DNA of 41,998 nucleotides from Flavobacterium xueshanense (GTDB lineage Bacteria; Bacteroidota; Bacteroidia; Flavobacteriales; Flavobacteriaceae). Location: NCBI RefSeq assembly GCF_900112975.1, contig NZ_FONQ01000022.1:1-41998 (forward strand). Direction: 5' to 3'. Under the pieces are notes generated by a model. That model saw only the letters and a program-made list of their open reading frames with translations. It ran no database searches and had not been told where the DNA came from. Shown one piece after another: positions 22,997-30,589 of the stretch (position 1 is its first letter; each line of letters begins with the position of its first letter). A program made the position numbers and the translations under genes.

Positions 22997-24064
22997 ATGA
23001 GTACAACTCAAACTAACAAAATTGAAATTACGAAATCTTCTACTTCAAAAATAAACGAGGTAGATTTTGACAACTTAAGCTTTGGTTCCGTTTTTACGGA
23101 TCATTTATTTGAATGTGATTTTAAAAACGGGGAATGGCAACAACCAGTCATTAAGCCTTATGCTCCTTTTTTGTTAGACCCATCAACAAGAGTTTTTCAT
23201 TATGGCCAAGCTATTTTTGAAGGGATGAAAGCCTATAGAGACAGCACTGATGCTATTTGGCTTTTTAGACCTGATGAAAATTACAATCGTTTCAATAAAT
23301 CAGCAGTGAGAATGGCTATGCCAGAAGTTCCAGAAGAAATTTTCATGAATGGTCTAAAGCAACTTTTACAATTAGACAAAGCGTGGATCAAAAAAGGAAA
23401 AGGAAATGCCATGTATATCAGACCGTTTATGATTGCAACTGGGACTGGCGTAATTGCAAATCCATCAAATGATTATAAATTCATGATTATTTTATCTCCT
23501 GTATCTTCTTATTATTCGGGTGATGTAAAAGTATTAATAGCTGAACATTTCAGTAGAGCTGCCAATGGAGGAATTGGGGCTGCAAAAGCGGCCGGAAATT
23601 ACGCTGCACAGTTCTACCCTACTGAGTTAGCGAATAAGGAAGGTTTCCAACAAGTAATTTGGACCGATGATGCAACTCATACCAAACTGGAAGAAGCAGG
23701 AACGATGAATGTTTTTTTTAGAATAAATGACACATTACTAACGGCTCCGGTAAGTGAAAGAATTCTTGATGGTGTAACGAGAAAAACACTAATCGATTTG
23801 GCTAAAAGTGAAGGTATTGATGTAGAGATTCGTCCCGTATTGGTTTCTGAACTTGTTGAAGCTTCAAAAAACGGAACTTTAAAAGAGATTTTTGGTGCTG
23901 GAACAGCTGCTGTAGTTAGTCCAATTTCTGGTTTCTCTTATCAGGATGTTTATTATGAATTGCCAAAAATCGAAAAAACTGTGGCAATACAATTAAAAGA
24001 TAAGTTGACTAATATCCAAAATAAACTGGAAGAAGATACTTTTGGGTGGACTGTTAAAGTTTAA
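22997..24064 (+). CDS. ilvE: Branched-chain amino acid aminotransferase
   Basis: The protein has 355 residues, a class IV PLP aminotransferase of the longer BCAT type. Signatures: RVFHYGQAIFEGMKAYR near the N-terminus, GGIGAAKAAGNYAAQFYPTE with the likely Schiff-base lysine K197, EEAGTMNVFFR (phosphate-binding Glu region), and EIFGAGTAAVVSPI near the end. It catalyses the last step of Leu, Ile and Val synthesis and the first step of their breakdown. The gene is monocistronic with a strong terminator. No other ilv or leu genes lie in the window. Confidence 0.95.
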   Translation: MSTTQTNKIEITKSSTSKINEVDFDNLSFGSVFTDHLFECDFKNGEWQQPVIKPYAPFLLDPSTRVFHYGQAIFEGMKAYRDSTDAIWLFRPDENYNRFNKSAVRMAMPEVPEEIFMNGLKQLLQLDKAWIKKGKGNAMYIRPFMIATGTGVIANPSNDYKFMIILSPVSSYYSGDVKVLIAEHFSRAANGGIGAAKAAGNYAAQFYPTELANKEGFQQVIWTDDATHTKLEEAGTMNVFFRINDTLLTAPVSERILDGVTRKTLIDLAKSEGIDVEIRPVLVSELVEASKNGTLKEIFGAGTAAVVSPISGFSYQDVYYELPKIEKTVAIQLKDKLTNIQNKLEEDTFGWTVKV

Positions 24065-24083
24065 TTCAATATTTCATAATTTT

Positions 24084-24118
24084 AAAAAAGCGATTTTCAC
24101 TCTGAAAATCGCTTTTTT
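24084..24118. terminator. Terminator between ilvE and the MazG-like gene
   Basis: A perfect 16-bp stem (24084-24099 with 24103-24118) closes a 3-nt loop; the A6 and T6 ends make it bidirectional. It lies between convergent genes (stops at 24064 and 24162). Confidence 0.92.
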
Positions 24119-24161
24119 GTTTTCTATTATTTTGGCTGGATTTAGTTTGCTAAAACGCTAA

Positions 24162-24551
24162 TTAAGTATTCTCAAATATTTTAGAAAAATCTGGTTTAAA
24201 ATAATTTGGACCTTTCATTACTTTTCCATCTTCCCGATATATAGGTTTTCCTTCTTCATCTAATTTACTCATATTACTCCGTTGGATTTCATCGAAAACG
24301 GCCTCTATTTTATGTTGTAAACCATGTTCGATAATAGTTCCGCATAAAATGTACATCATGTCACCCAATGCATCCACAATTTCTATTAAATCATTGTTTT
24401 TGACTGCTTCAAGATATTCTTCGTTTTCCTCTTTCATTAAATTATAGCGGAGTTCATGCTTACTTTCTCCTAAATTAGCGGTGGGAACTTCACTGTGACC
24501 TATTTTAAAAGCAGTGTGAAATTCTTTGACTGAGTTTATCTGTTTTTGCAT
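24162..24551 (-). CDS. MazG-like / PRA-PH-fold nucleoside triphosphate pyrophosphohydrolase
   Basis: The protein has 129 residues of the all-alpha NTP pyrophosphatase fold. The metal-binding residues are visible as KEENEEYLEA (E41, E42, E45: ExxE type) and EIVDALGDMMYIL (D60, D64: ExxD type). It ends with a short extension (EGKPIYREDGKVMKGPNYFKPDFSKI) typical of the bacterial and phage 'phosphoribosyl-ATP pyrophosphohydrolase-like' branch, not of HisE. It probably hydrolyses a non-canonical or excess nucleotide; the substrate is unknown. It is divergent from the small membrane protein gene. Confidence 0.87.
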   Translation of the reverse strand: MQKQINSVKEFHTAFKIGHSEVPTANLGESKHELRYNLMKEENEEYLEAVKNNDLIEIVDALGDMMYILCGTIIEHGLQHKIEAVFDEIQRSNMSKLDEEGKPIYREDGKVMKGPNYFKPDFSKIFENT

Positions 24552-24606
24552 CTTTTTATTTTATTAAATGAAAAGGCAAATTAGCAACTATTTCTAAACT
24601 ATTAAC

Positions 24607-24614
24607 TAAATTTG
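24607..24614 (+). promoter_or_regulatory. -7 promoter element of the two-helix membrane peptide gene
   Basis: TAAATTTG matches TAnnTTTG, 18 nt before the ATG at 24633. This supports expression of the small ORF. No -33 TTG at consensus spacing. Confidence 0.5.
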
Positions 24615-24632
24615 CCTAAAATAATTTAAACT

Positions 24633-24821
24633 ATGTTTAGTCAAGGTCAATTAGTGTTTGCAGGCTTATTTTTTGTTGCATTTATTATTGCTGCAATTTA
24701 TTCTTACCGAAAAGATATAAAAATACATCAAGAGTTTTACAAAGGCAATTACAAAATTCTGATAGGATTTGGAATTTTCATTGGAATTTTATTTTTGATA
24801 AAAGTGTTTTTCAAACGTTAG
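24633..24821 (+). CDS. Small two-helix membrane protein of unknown function (62 residues)
   Basis: Two hydrophobic segments (about 7-24 and 42-58) flank a charged loop YRKDIKIHQEFYKGNYK; the C-terminus is basic (KVFFKR). The gene has a -7 element, an ATG start and a strong terminator of its own, so it is very likely real. I recognise no functional family. Topology is probably a hairpin in the inner membrane with both ends on the same side. Confidence 0.78.
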   Translation: MFSQGQLVFAGLFFVAFIIAAIYSYRKDIKIHQEFYKGNYKILIGFGIFIGILFLIKVFFKR

Positions 24822-24844
24822 TTTTTTTAAAATAAAGAAATGAT

Positions 24845-24868
24845 GTCCACTCTTAAGTGGACTTTTTT
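24845..24868 (+). terminator. Intrinsic terminator of the two-helix peptide gene
   Basis: The arms GTCCACT (24845-24851) and AGTGGAC (24856-24862) close a CTTA loop and are followed by six T (24863-24868). Confidence 0.9.
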
Positions 24869-25095
24869 ATTTCTCTACTATTTCATCATTCCAAATCAAA
24901 TTCCTCACTCCTGCTTTGTAATTCTATATTAAATATTAGTTATACTCATTTCGCTTTATCACCAAAATTCGTTTCAGAAAATTAACTTTTTTGGCTACGA
25001 TTTTTGATATAAAAATGACAATATATTTATTTAACACTTTCTGCTACTTGTAAATTAAATCTTTAACTTTACAGAAATTAATAAACCCGTGTATT

Positions 25096-26217
25096 ATGAG
25101 GATTTTAAAATATTTATTTCTTTTACTGCTGCTTAGTTTTGTGGCTTTATCTATTTTTGTTGCCACTCAAAAAGGAGATTTTATTGTAGAAAGAAGTCAA
25201 ATCATAAATTCTCCAAAATCCAATGTGTTTAATTTTGTCAATGATTACAGAAACTGGGAAGATTTTGGCTCTTGGATTACAGAAGATCCAGAAATGAAAA
25301 TAAATTATCCTGGCGAAACAATCGGACCCGGAGCATCGTATTCATGGGAAGGAAAAGATGGAACAGGTGATATGACAACTCTTTTTGTAAAAGAAAACGA
25401 TAGTATAGCTCAGAAAATGAATTATGGCGGTACGGAATCTTCGGTTTTTTGGAAATTTAAAGATACGGTTGGCGGCACAAAAGTAACTTGGAAAACCATC
25501 GGAAAAATGAGTTTTTCTACGAAAGTCTACACTGCATTCAACGGTGGAATTAACTACATTATTGGCAAAATGTATGAAAAAAGCTTGATTAATCTTGACA
25601 AAACTCTTGATTTTGAACTCAATACACACACTGTAAAAGTGGATGGATTAGCAAAAAAAGCAGGTACTTTTTACTTAAAACAAACCTTTACCAGTAAAAT
25701 TTCTAGTATTACTAAAAATTCCAGAATCGTATTTTACAAAATCATTACATTCTGTAAACAAAATAATGTTGAAATAAATGGCAAACCGTTTATAATTTAT
25801 CACACTTACGATTTAGCAAACGGATTGACCAAATTATCGTTTTGTGTACCAATAAAAAGTCAAATATTAACGAGTTCGGGAAGTGATATTTTAGCGGATA
25901 AGTTAGAACCTTTTGATGGAGTCAAAACAACTTTGACAGGCGATTATTCCCATATTAAAAAAGCATTGGATAAAACCAAAGAATACATAAACGCTAATAG
26001 AATTGCGGTAGATCCTGTATTTTCACATTTAGAAATTTTTACAAAAAGCCGATCCGAAATTAAGAATCCTTCGAAATGGGTCACTGAAATTTACTATCCT
26101 ATTAAACCAAAAGCAATTCCTGTGAATTCTTATATACCACCTGTCATCAAGAAAGTGGAAGCTGTAAAAACACCGGAACCGGTTATCATTAAAGAAGAAG
26201 AGCAATCCGAATTTTAA
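25096..26217 (+). CDS. Membrane-anchored SRPBCC protein with GyrI-like effector-binding C-terminus
   Basis: The protein has 373 residues. An N-terminal membrane anchor or signal (about 4-24) is followed by a polyketide-cyclase/START-like SRPBCC domain (about 27-170: INSPKSNVFNFVNDYRNWEDFGSW ... GPGASYSWEG). The region at about 185-350 resembles the GyrI-like effector-binding fold of regulators, but without a DNA-binding domain. The end is Pro/Glu-rich. Such proteins bind small hydrophobic ligands in known families; the ligand here is unknown. It lies 61 bp upstream of the ECF sigma gene on the same strand, so co-transcription is possible. Confidence 0.8.
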   Translation: MRILKYLFLLLLLSFVALSIFVATQKGDFIVERSQIINSPKSNVFNFVNDYRNWEDFGSWITEDPEMKINYPGETIGPGASYSWEGKDGTGDMTTLFVKENDSIAQKMNYGGTESSVFWKFKDTVGGTKVTWKTIGKMSFSTKVYTAFNGGINYIIGKMYEKSLINLDKTLDFELNTHTVKVDGLAKKAGTFYLKQTFTSKISSITKNSRIVFYKIITFCKQNNVEINGKPFIIYHTYDLANGLTKLSFCVPIKSQILTSSGSDILADKLEPFDGVKTTLTGDYSHIKKALDKTKEYINANRIAVDPVFSHLEIFTKSRSEIKNPSKWVTEIYYPIKPKAIPVNSYIPPVIKKVEAVKTPEPVIIKEEEQSEF

Positions 26218-26278
26218 AATTGTATAACGACGATTAAACCTTTTTTATAAATTCTATTCTAACATTAAAATAAAAATT

Positions 26279-26821
26279 TTGCAAGAAGAACAGGAATTTA
26301 TAAAACGATTGTTAAACCCTAAAACGCAAAACCAAGCGTTTCAGCGTTTGATATCGGATTATCAAAGACCCCTTTACAATCACGTTCGTAACATCGTTTT
26401 GAACCACGATGATACTGATGATGTTCTGCAAAATACTTTTATTAAAATATTTCGACATTTGAAAAATTTCAATGGGGACAGCAAAATCTTTTCATGGATG
26501 TACCGTATCGCGACCAATGAAGCCTTAACTTTTTTGAAACAAAAATCAAAATTAAGTGGTATTTCATCTGAAACATTGCAAAATAAAACACTCGATAATC
26601 TAGAAGCCGACGTATTTTTTGACGGTAATGAAATTCAATTAAAATTACAAAAAGCGATTGCATTGTTGCCAGAAAAACAACAGCTGATTTTTAAAATGAA
26701 ATATTTTGAAGAACTCAAGTATGAAGAAATTTCGGAAATTTTGGGAACTTCAGTGGGAGGATTAAAAGCATCCTATCACATTGCAGTAAAAAAAATAGAA
26801 ACTTATGTATCGACCAATTAA
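26279..26821 (+). CDS. ECF-type RNA polymerase sigma factor
   Basis: The protein has 180 residues. Sigma region 2 (about 22-88) contains NHDDTDDVLQNTFIKIFRHL and SWMYRIATNEALTFL. Region 4 (about 125-175) contains LLPEKQQLIFKMKYFEELKYEEISEILGTSVGGLKASYHIAVKKIE, the promoter -35-type binding helix-turn-helix. There is no region 3, as in all ECF factors. The start is a TTG at 26279; no ATG precedes region 2. It heads a tight trio with a membrane protein and a periplasmic sensor, suggesting an envelope stress response. Confidence 0.93.
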   Translation: MQEEQEFIKRLLNPKTQNQAFQRLISDYQRPLYNHVRNIVLNHDDTDDVLQNTFIKIFRHLKNFNGDSKIFSWMYRIATNEALTFLKQKSKLSGISSETLQNKTLDNLEADVFFDGNEIQLKLQKAIALLPEKQQLIFKMKYFEELKYEEISEILGTSVGGLKASYHIAVKKIETYVSTN

Positions 26822-26851
26822 ACCTTTTTGCAATAATCATGTCTAAGAAAT

Positions 26852-27265
26852 ATGAAAACATTTAAATTAGAAAACGAGCCTAAAATTGAAACCGGATTTA
26901 AAACACCGGATGATTATTTTGAAAATTTTTCGGTCAAAATGATCGAACAATTACCTGCGGGTGAACCAAAAATAATTTACATTTTTCAAAAAAGAAAAAA
27001 TATAATACTGATGGTTGCAGCAGTTTTAGTAATTGCCTTGATGATTCCAAATTTAAATTATACAACCGCCAGTTCCCAAGCATTGGATAGAATTGCACTG
27101 GAAAATTACATTAATTATCAATCGAATGTAAACCAATATGACTTGATGCGTGTTTTGGAAACCAAGGATATTACTAACATGAATACGAGTATTGTTTTAG
27201 AAGATGAAACTATAGAAGACGTTTTATCAGCCAATTCAAATTTGGAAAATCTAATTTTAGAATAA
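26852..27265 (+). CDS. Probable membrane anti-sigma factor
   Basis: The protein has 137 residues: an acidic and aromatic N-terminal part (about 1-48, TPDDYFENFSVKMIEQLP), one transmembrane helix (about 50-67), then a periplasmic tail ending in acidic residues. There is no clear zinc-binding anti-sigma motif. Position, 30 bp after the ECF sigma gene, single-span topology and the PDDYFENF motif common beside Bacteroidetes ECF genes support an anti-sigma role. That role is inferred from context, not from a catalytic motif. Confidence 0.75.
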   Translation: MKTFKLENEPKIETGFKTPDDYFENFSVKMIEQLPAGEPKIIYIFQKRKNIILMVAAVLVIALMIPNLNYTTASSQALDRIALENYINYQSNVNQYDLMRVLETKDITNMNTSIVLEDETIEDVLSANSNLENLILE

Positions 27266-27307
27266 ATAACAAATATCCTTTAAGCTAAAATTTTAAAAAT
27301 ACACAAA

Positions 27308-27766
27308 ATGAACTTTAAAAAATTATTACCACTATTATTGCTGTTTGTTTCAGTCAGCTTTTACGCTCAAGGTGAAAGTATGCAAGAAAAAAAAGAGAAA
27401 ATAAAAACGTTAAAGGTCGCTTTTTTTACGACAGAACTAGACTTAACAACAAATGAAGCAGAGAAATTCTGGGCTATCTACAACACTTTTGATGATAAAC
27501 AATTTGAATTGAGACATCAAAAAATGAGAGCTTTTATGAAAAGAATGAGTGACGGTTCATTAGATAAAATAACCGAAAAAGAAGCTAATAATTTTTTAGT
27601 TCAAATGGAAGATACCGAAGAGGAATTATTTTTACTTCGAAAAAAATTCACTCAAAATTTAAAAAAAATACTGCCTTCGATAAAAATTATTAAACTCCGA
27701 AAAGCAGAGGAAGATTTCAATAGAAAATTATTACATCAATACCGTAATAAAGGCCACAACAAATAA
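27308..27766 (+). CDS. Periplasmic Spy/CpxP-like sensor of the ECF system
   Basis: The protein has 152 residues with a signal peptide (about 1-20, ending VSFYAQG). The mature part is highly charged and helical: LDLTTNEAEKFWAIYNTFDDKQFELRHQK resembles the LTxxEAxxFWPxYN motif of proteins annotated in Flavobacterium as 'sensor of ECF-type sigma factor', which are Spy/CpxP-like in layout. It ends with a strong T-tract terminator. It is probably the periplasmic stress-sensing partner of the anti-sigma protein; the signal is unknown. Confidence 0.8.
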   Translation: MNFKKLLPLLLLFVSVSFYAQGESMQEKKEKIKTLKVAFFTTELDLTTNEAEKFWAIYNTFDDKQFELRHQKMRAFMKRMSDGSLDKITEKEANNFLVQMEDTEEELFLLRKKFTQNLKKILPSIKIIKLRKAEEDFNRKLLHQYRNKGHNK

Positions 27767-27799
27767 TCATTTTTTTATTTTCTTAGTTTAAAAAAATAC

Positions 27800-27838
27800 C
27801 CTAAGTACCTTATTAATTGGGAGCTTAGGTTTTTTTTT
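27800..27838 (+). terminator. Terminator of the ECF sigma operon
   Basis: The arms CCTAAG (27800-27805) and CTTAGG (27824-27829) enclose a partly paired loop and are followed by nine T (27830-27838). Confidence 0.75.
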
Positions 27839-28898
27839 ACTTAAAATTAATGCGAATCATTTTATTTTGTCCCGCTGCAATAGCGGTTTTTTCATCTGTA
27901 AAGCGAATTGTGTTCAGAGTTGAATCGGTTGACAGTTGTTTCCATGAAACACCGCTGTCAGAAGAATAATGAATTCCTGAAAAACCAACAGCAACAAGAC
28001 CTTTACCGTTAGTTTTAGGAACATATTGTACGCAAGAAGCATATCCGAAACCTTGATTTTCAGCTCTAAGCGTCCACGTTTTTCCACCATCTGCTGTAAT
28101 GGCTTTATTGGAGAAGTTCTGATTTCTGTTTTCGTAATCACCTCCAGCTACAAATCCGTTATTTGCATCATAAAAATCAGCCGTGAAAATTCCGGTCATC
28201 GTTTTTCCTTGCACAATAGGAGTATTATAAACAGTCCAGTTATTTCCTCTATTGGAAGAATAAAAAACCCTCGATTTTTTTCCACCGGAAACAATCCATG
28301 TATTATTTTCTCTGATGACAATATTAGTATTGCTTGCTGCAAAAGCGGCTTCGCCATCCATCACTTTTGGCAATTTATTACACGGAATTTTATTCCATGA
28401 ATTTCCTCCGTCGCGTGTCGTAATGATGTTAAGACAATCAGCGATTGGATCTCCCATGGCAATACCTTCTTTATCATCCCAAAATTGCATGCTATCGTAA
28501 AAGACTTTCTCATGATTTTCTTGGTACACTACTTTTGTTTCCTTTCCGTCTTTTGAAATTTGGTGTAACAGCGCCGGATTTGCAACATTTAAAATAAATA
28601 TATGCTTCGCTGTTTGGGCAATGCTTCTGAATTCAAGTTTTAAAGAGTCCTTAGTAATAGTGTTCTCCAATTTTTGACTGGTATCCAAATTATGAAAACC
28701 ATATCTTCCTTTATCTGCAGCATACCAAATTTTATTTTTATCAATTAGAATCGCTCTGATACTTATTTTATCTTGAAAAAGCGTATCAATTATAACAGAT
28801 TGAAAACTAATTCTATTTAAATTTCCCAACTTATAATCAGCTGTTTTACAAGACACCAGAACAATTACAACCAATATAATTAAAAAAATATTTTTCAT
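27837..28898 (-). CDS. Ycf48/BNR-repeat-like lipoprotein
   Basis: The protein has 353 residues. The N-terminus MKNIFLIILVVIVLVSC is a lipoprotein signal peptide with C17 as the lipidated residue. The rest shows beta-propeller-like repeats of the Ycf48/BNR type: ITTRDGGNSWNKIPC, FYSSNRGNNWTVYN, ITADGGKTWTLRAENQ, HYSSDSGVSWKQLS, each with the SxDxGxxW core. Bacteroidetes members are often annotated simply as 'oxidoreductase' without evidence; the true role is unknown. The frame is open to 29102, but the Met at 28898 (or 28904) is the only start that yields a functional signal. Confidence 0.85.
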   Translation of the reverse strand: MKNIFLIILVVIVLVSCKTADYKLGNLNRISFQSVIIDTLFQDKISIRAILIDKNKIWYAADKGRYGFHNLDTSQKLENTITKDSLKLEFRSIAQTAKHIFILNVANPALLHQISKDGKETKVVYQENHEKVFYDSMQFWDDKEGIAMGDPIADCLNIITTRDGGNSWNKIPCNKLPKVMDGEAAFAASNTNIVIRENNTWIVSGGKKSRVFYSSNRGNNWTVYNTPIVQGKTMTGIFTADFYDANNGFVAGGDYENRNQNFSNKAITADGGKTWTLRAENQGFGYASCVQYVPKTNGKGLVAVGFSGIHYSSDSGVSWKQLSTDSTLNTIRFTDEKTAIAAGQNKMIRINFK

Positions 28899-29013
28899 TT
28901 TCATACATTTTAGGGCTAATTTACAATTAATAATCAAAACACAAATAGAGACTAAAATTAATTGGCATAATAATTGGATCTTGAAGAAAAGGGAAAACTT
29001 AATCCAATTAATT

Positions 29014-30471
29014 ATGAAAACGAAATTACTATTATTGAGTCTATTGACCTCTGTTTTCGCAACACAAACACAAGCGCAAGATAGAACATCAGTAAATGCC
29101 ATGAATGCCGAAATCAGCGATAATCTTGATCTAAGAGCTGTTGCTTCTATTTTTGGGGATTCTAGAGACCTACAGGATTTTGAAAGACGCTTAAATGATC
29201 CTGAACTTCAAATATCAAATTTAGATTTAAACAACGACAATCAGGTCGACTATTTACGGGTTATTGAAACCGTAGAAAATAGAACGCATTTAATCATTAT
29301 TCAATCTGTCCTTGATGATGATTTCTACCAAGATGTTGCTACAATTGATGTTGAAAAAGACAGAAACAATAAAATTCACGTTCAAGTGGTTGGAGATGTT
29401 TTCATGTATGGTGAAAATTATATTTATGAACCCGAGTATTATACTACTCCTTCAATATATGCTTCATTCTGGTCACCTAATTATCGTCCTTATTATTCTA
29501 CTTGGAATTGGGGATATTATCCTTCCTATTATTATGCATGGAATCCATTCCCTGTATTCCGTTATCGAAATAACATTAATATCAGTCTGAACATCAATAA
29601 CAATTACAATTATGTTAATAACAGAAGAAGTGATCGTGCTGTAGTTTTGCACAATTCAAGACGTTCTAATGGTTACGAAAGACAAAACCCGAATTATTCC
29701 TTTTCAAGAAGAAATGTTAATGTAACAAACCGTTATGAATTAGATCAGAGAAGAGCTTCCAGAAACGAAGTTGGTTACTCAAACAGAAGAACTGAAACTC
29801 AAAGAGACAATTCGCAAAACAGAATGAACACTTCAAGAGGAGGAGTTTCAGCACAAAGGTCAGGTTCGTCTAGAGATTATTCACAAAACAGAACTAATTC
29901 TTCTACTCAGGAAATGCCACAAAGAGGAAATTCTCAAAGAGATTATTCTCAAAACAGAACCAATCCTTCTACCCAAGCATCGCCAGAAAGAGGAAATTCT
30001 CAAAGAGAGTATACTCAAAACAGAACTAATTCTTCTACTCAGGGAACGCCACAAAGAGGAAATTCTCAAAGAGATTACTCTCAAAATAGAACTAATTCTT
30101 CTACTCAGGGAACGTCACAAAGAGGAAATCATCAAAGAGATTACTCTCAAAACAGAACCAATCCTTCTACTCAGGCAACGCCACAAAGAGGAAATTCTCA
30201 AAGAGATTACTCTCAAAATAGAACTAATTCTTCTACTCAGGGAACGCCACAAAGAGGAAATCATCAAAGAGATTACTCTCAAAACAGAACCAGTCCTTCT
30301 ACTCAGGCATCTTCAGAAAGAGGAAATTCTCAAAGAGAAGAATCACAAGGCAGAACCAGTCCTTCTAGTCAAGCTGAACCACAAAGAGGAGAATCACAAA
30401 GAGGAGAATCACAAAGAAGAGAGTCACAAAGCAGAGGCAATTCTTCCAGAAATGACAACGGAAGATCTTAA
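29014..30471 (+). CDS. Secreted protein with N-terminal conserved domain and Arg/Gln/Ser-rich tandem repeats
   Basis: The protein has 485 residues with a signal peptide (about 1-20, ending TQTQAQ). A compact domain (about 25-145) contains LDLNNDNQVDYLRVIE, an EF-hand-like DxNxDxxxD loop that could bind calcium. A Tyr/Trp-rich stretch (YRPYYSTWNWGYYPSYYYAWNPFPVFRYR) follows. Residues 304-457 are seven 22-residue repeats with consensus RGNSQRDYSQNRTNSSTQxTPQ, strongly basic and disordered. The ATG at 29014 is chosen over the TTG at 28981 because it starts the signal peptide. It could be a matrix or cell-surface component; the function is unknown. Confidence 0.85.
   Translation: MKTKLLLLSLLTSVFATQTQAQDRTSVNAMNAEISDNLDLRAVASIFGDSRDLQDFERRLNDPELQISNLDLNNDNQVDYLRVIETVENRTHLIIIQSVLDDDFYQDVATIDVEKDRNNKIHVQVVGDVFMYGENYIYEPEYYTTPSIYASFWSPNYRPYYSTWNWGYYPSYYYAWNPFPVFRYRNNINISLNINNNYNYVNNRRSDRAVVLHNSRRSNGYERQNPNYSFSRRNVNVTNRYELDQRRASRNEVGYSNRRTETQRDNSQNRMNTSRGGVSAQRSGSSRDYSQNRTNSSTQEMPQRGNSQRDYSQNRTNPSTQASPERGNSQREYTQNRTNSSTQGTPQRGNSQRDYSQNRTNSSTQGTSQRGNHQRDYSQNRTNPSTQATPQRGNSQRDYSQNRTNSSTQGTPQRGNHQRDYSQNRTSPSTQASSERGNSQREESQGRTSPSSQAEPQRGESQRGESQRRESQSRGNSSRNDNGRS
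29923..30384 (+). repeat. Seven in-frame 66-bp tandem repeats
   Basis: Unit starts are 29923, 29989, 30055, 30121, 30187, 30253 and 30319, each encoding 22 residues, with a degenerate partial unit just upstream (from about 29869) and a shorter QRGES-type tail after. Units alternate between NSSTQG and N/SPSTQA variants and between NSQR and NHQR, suggesting duplication of a two-unit block. Copy number is likely to vary between strains. Confidence 0.92.
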
Positions 30472-30490
30472 AAAACGGTATCAGAAAACT

Positions 30491-30523
30491 AAAAAAACAC
30501 GGCTCATTTAGCCGTGTTTTTTT
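30491..30523 (+). terminator. Strong terminator of the repeat-protein gene
   Basis: The 14-bp arms (30491-30504 and 30510-30523, core ACACGGCT/AGCCGTGT) close a 5-nt loop with flanking A and T tracts. It is 20 bp after the stop codon. Confidence 0.92.
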
Positions 30524-30558
30524 TATGAAATAAAAAGCGCTAATTTATTATAAAAGTG

Positions 30559-30566
30559 TAAATTTG
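30559..30566 (+). promoter_or_regulatory. -7 promoter element of kup
   Basis: TAAATTTG matches TAnnTTTG, 23 nt before the ATG at 30590. No -33 TTG at consensus spacing. Confidence 0.5.
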
Positions 30567-30589
30567 AACCAGTTTTTTAAAAATTATAC

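Noticed and set aside
25064..25071. -7-like TAACTTTA upstream of the SRPBCC gene
   Set aside because: It differs from TAnnTTTG at the final G and has no -33 partner at 17-21 nt; left out as a promoter.
28899..29102. N-terminal extension of the Ycf48-like gene to 29102
   Set aside because: It would bury the lipoprotein signal peptide inside the protein and overlap the divergent gene. The Met at 28898 or 28904 gives a proper lipobox.
29881..30084. 67-codon minus-strand ORF over the repeats
   Set aside because: It is the antisense reading of the tandem repeats and repeats the same motif without independent evidence.
29923..30384. CRISPR-like regular repeats
   Set aside because: The 66-bp periodicity has no unique spacers, is in frame and encodes 22-residue protein repeats.
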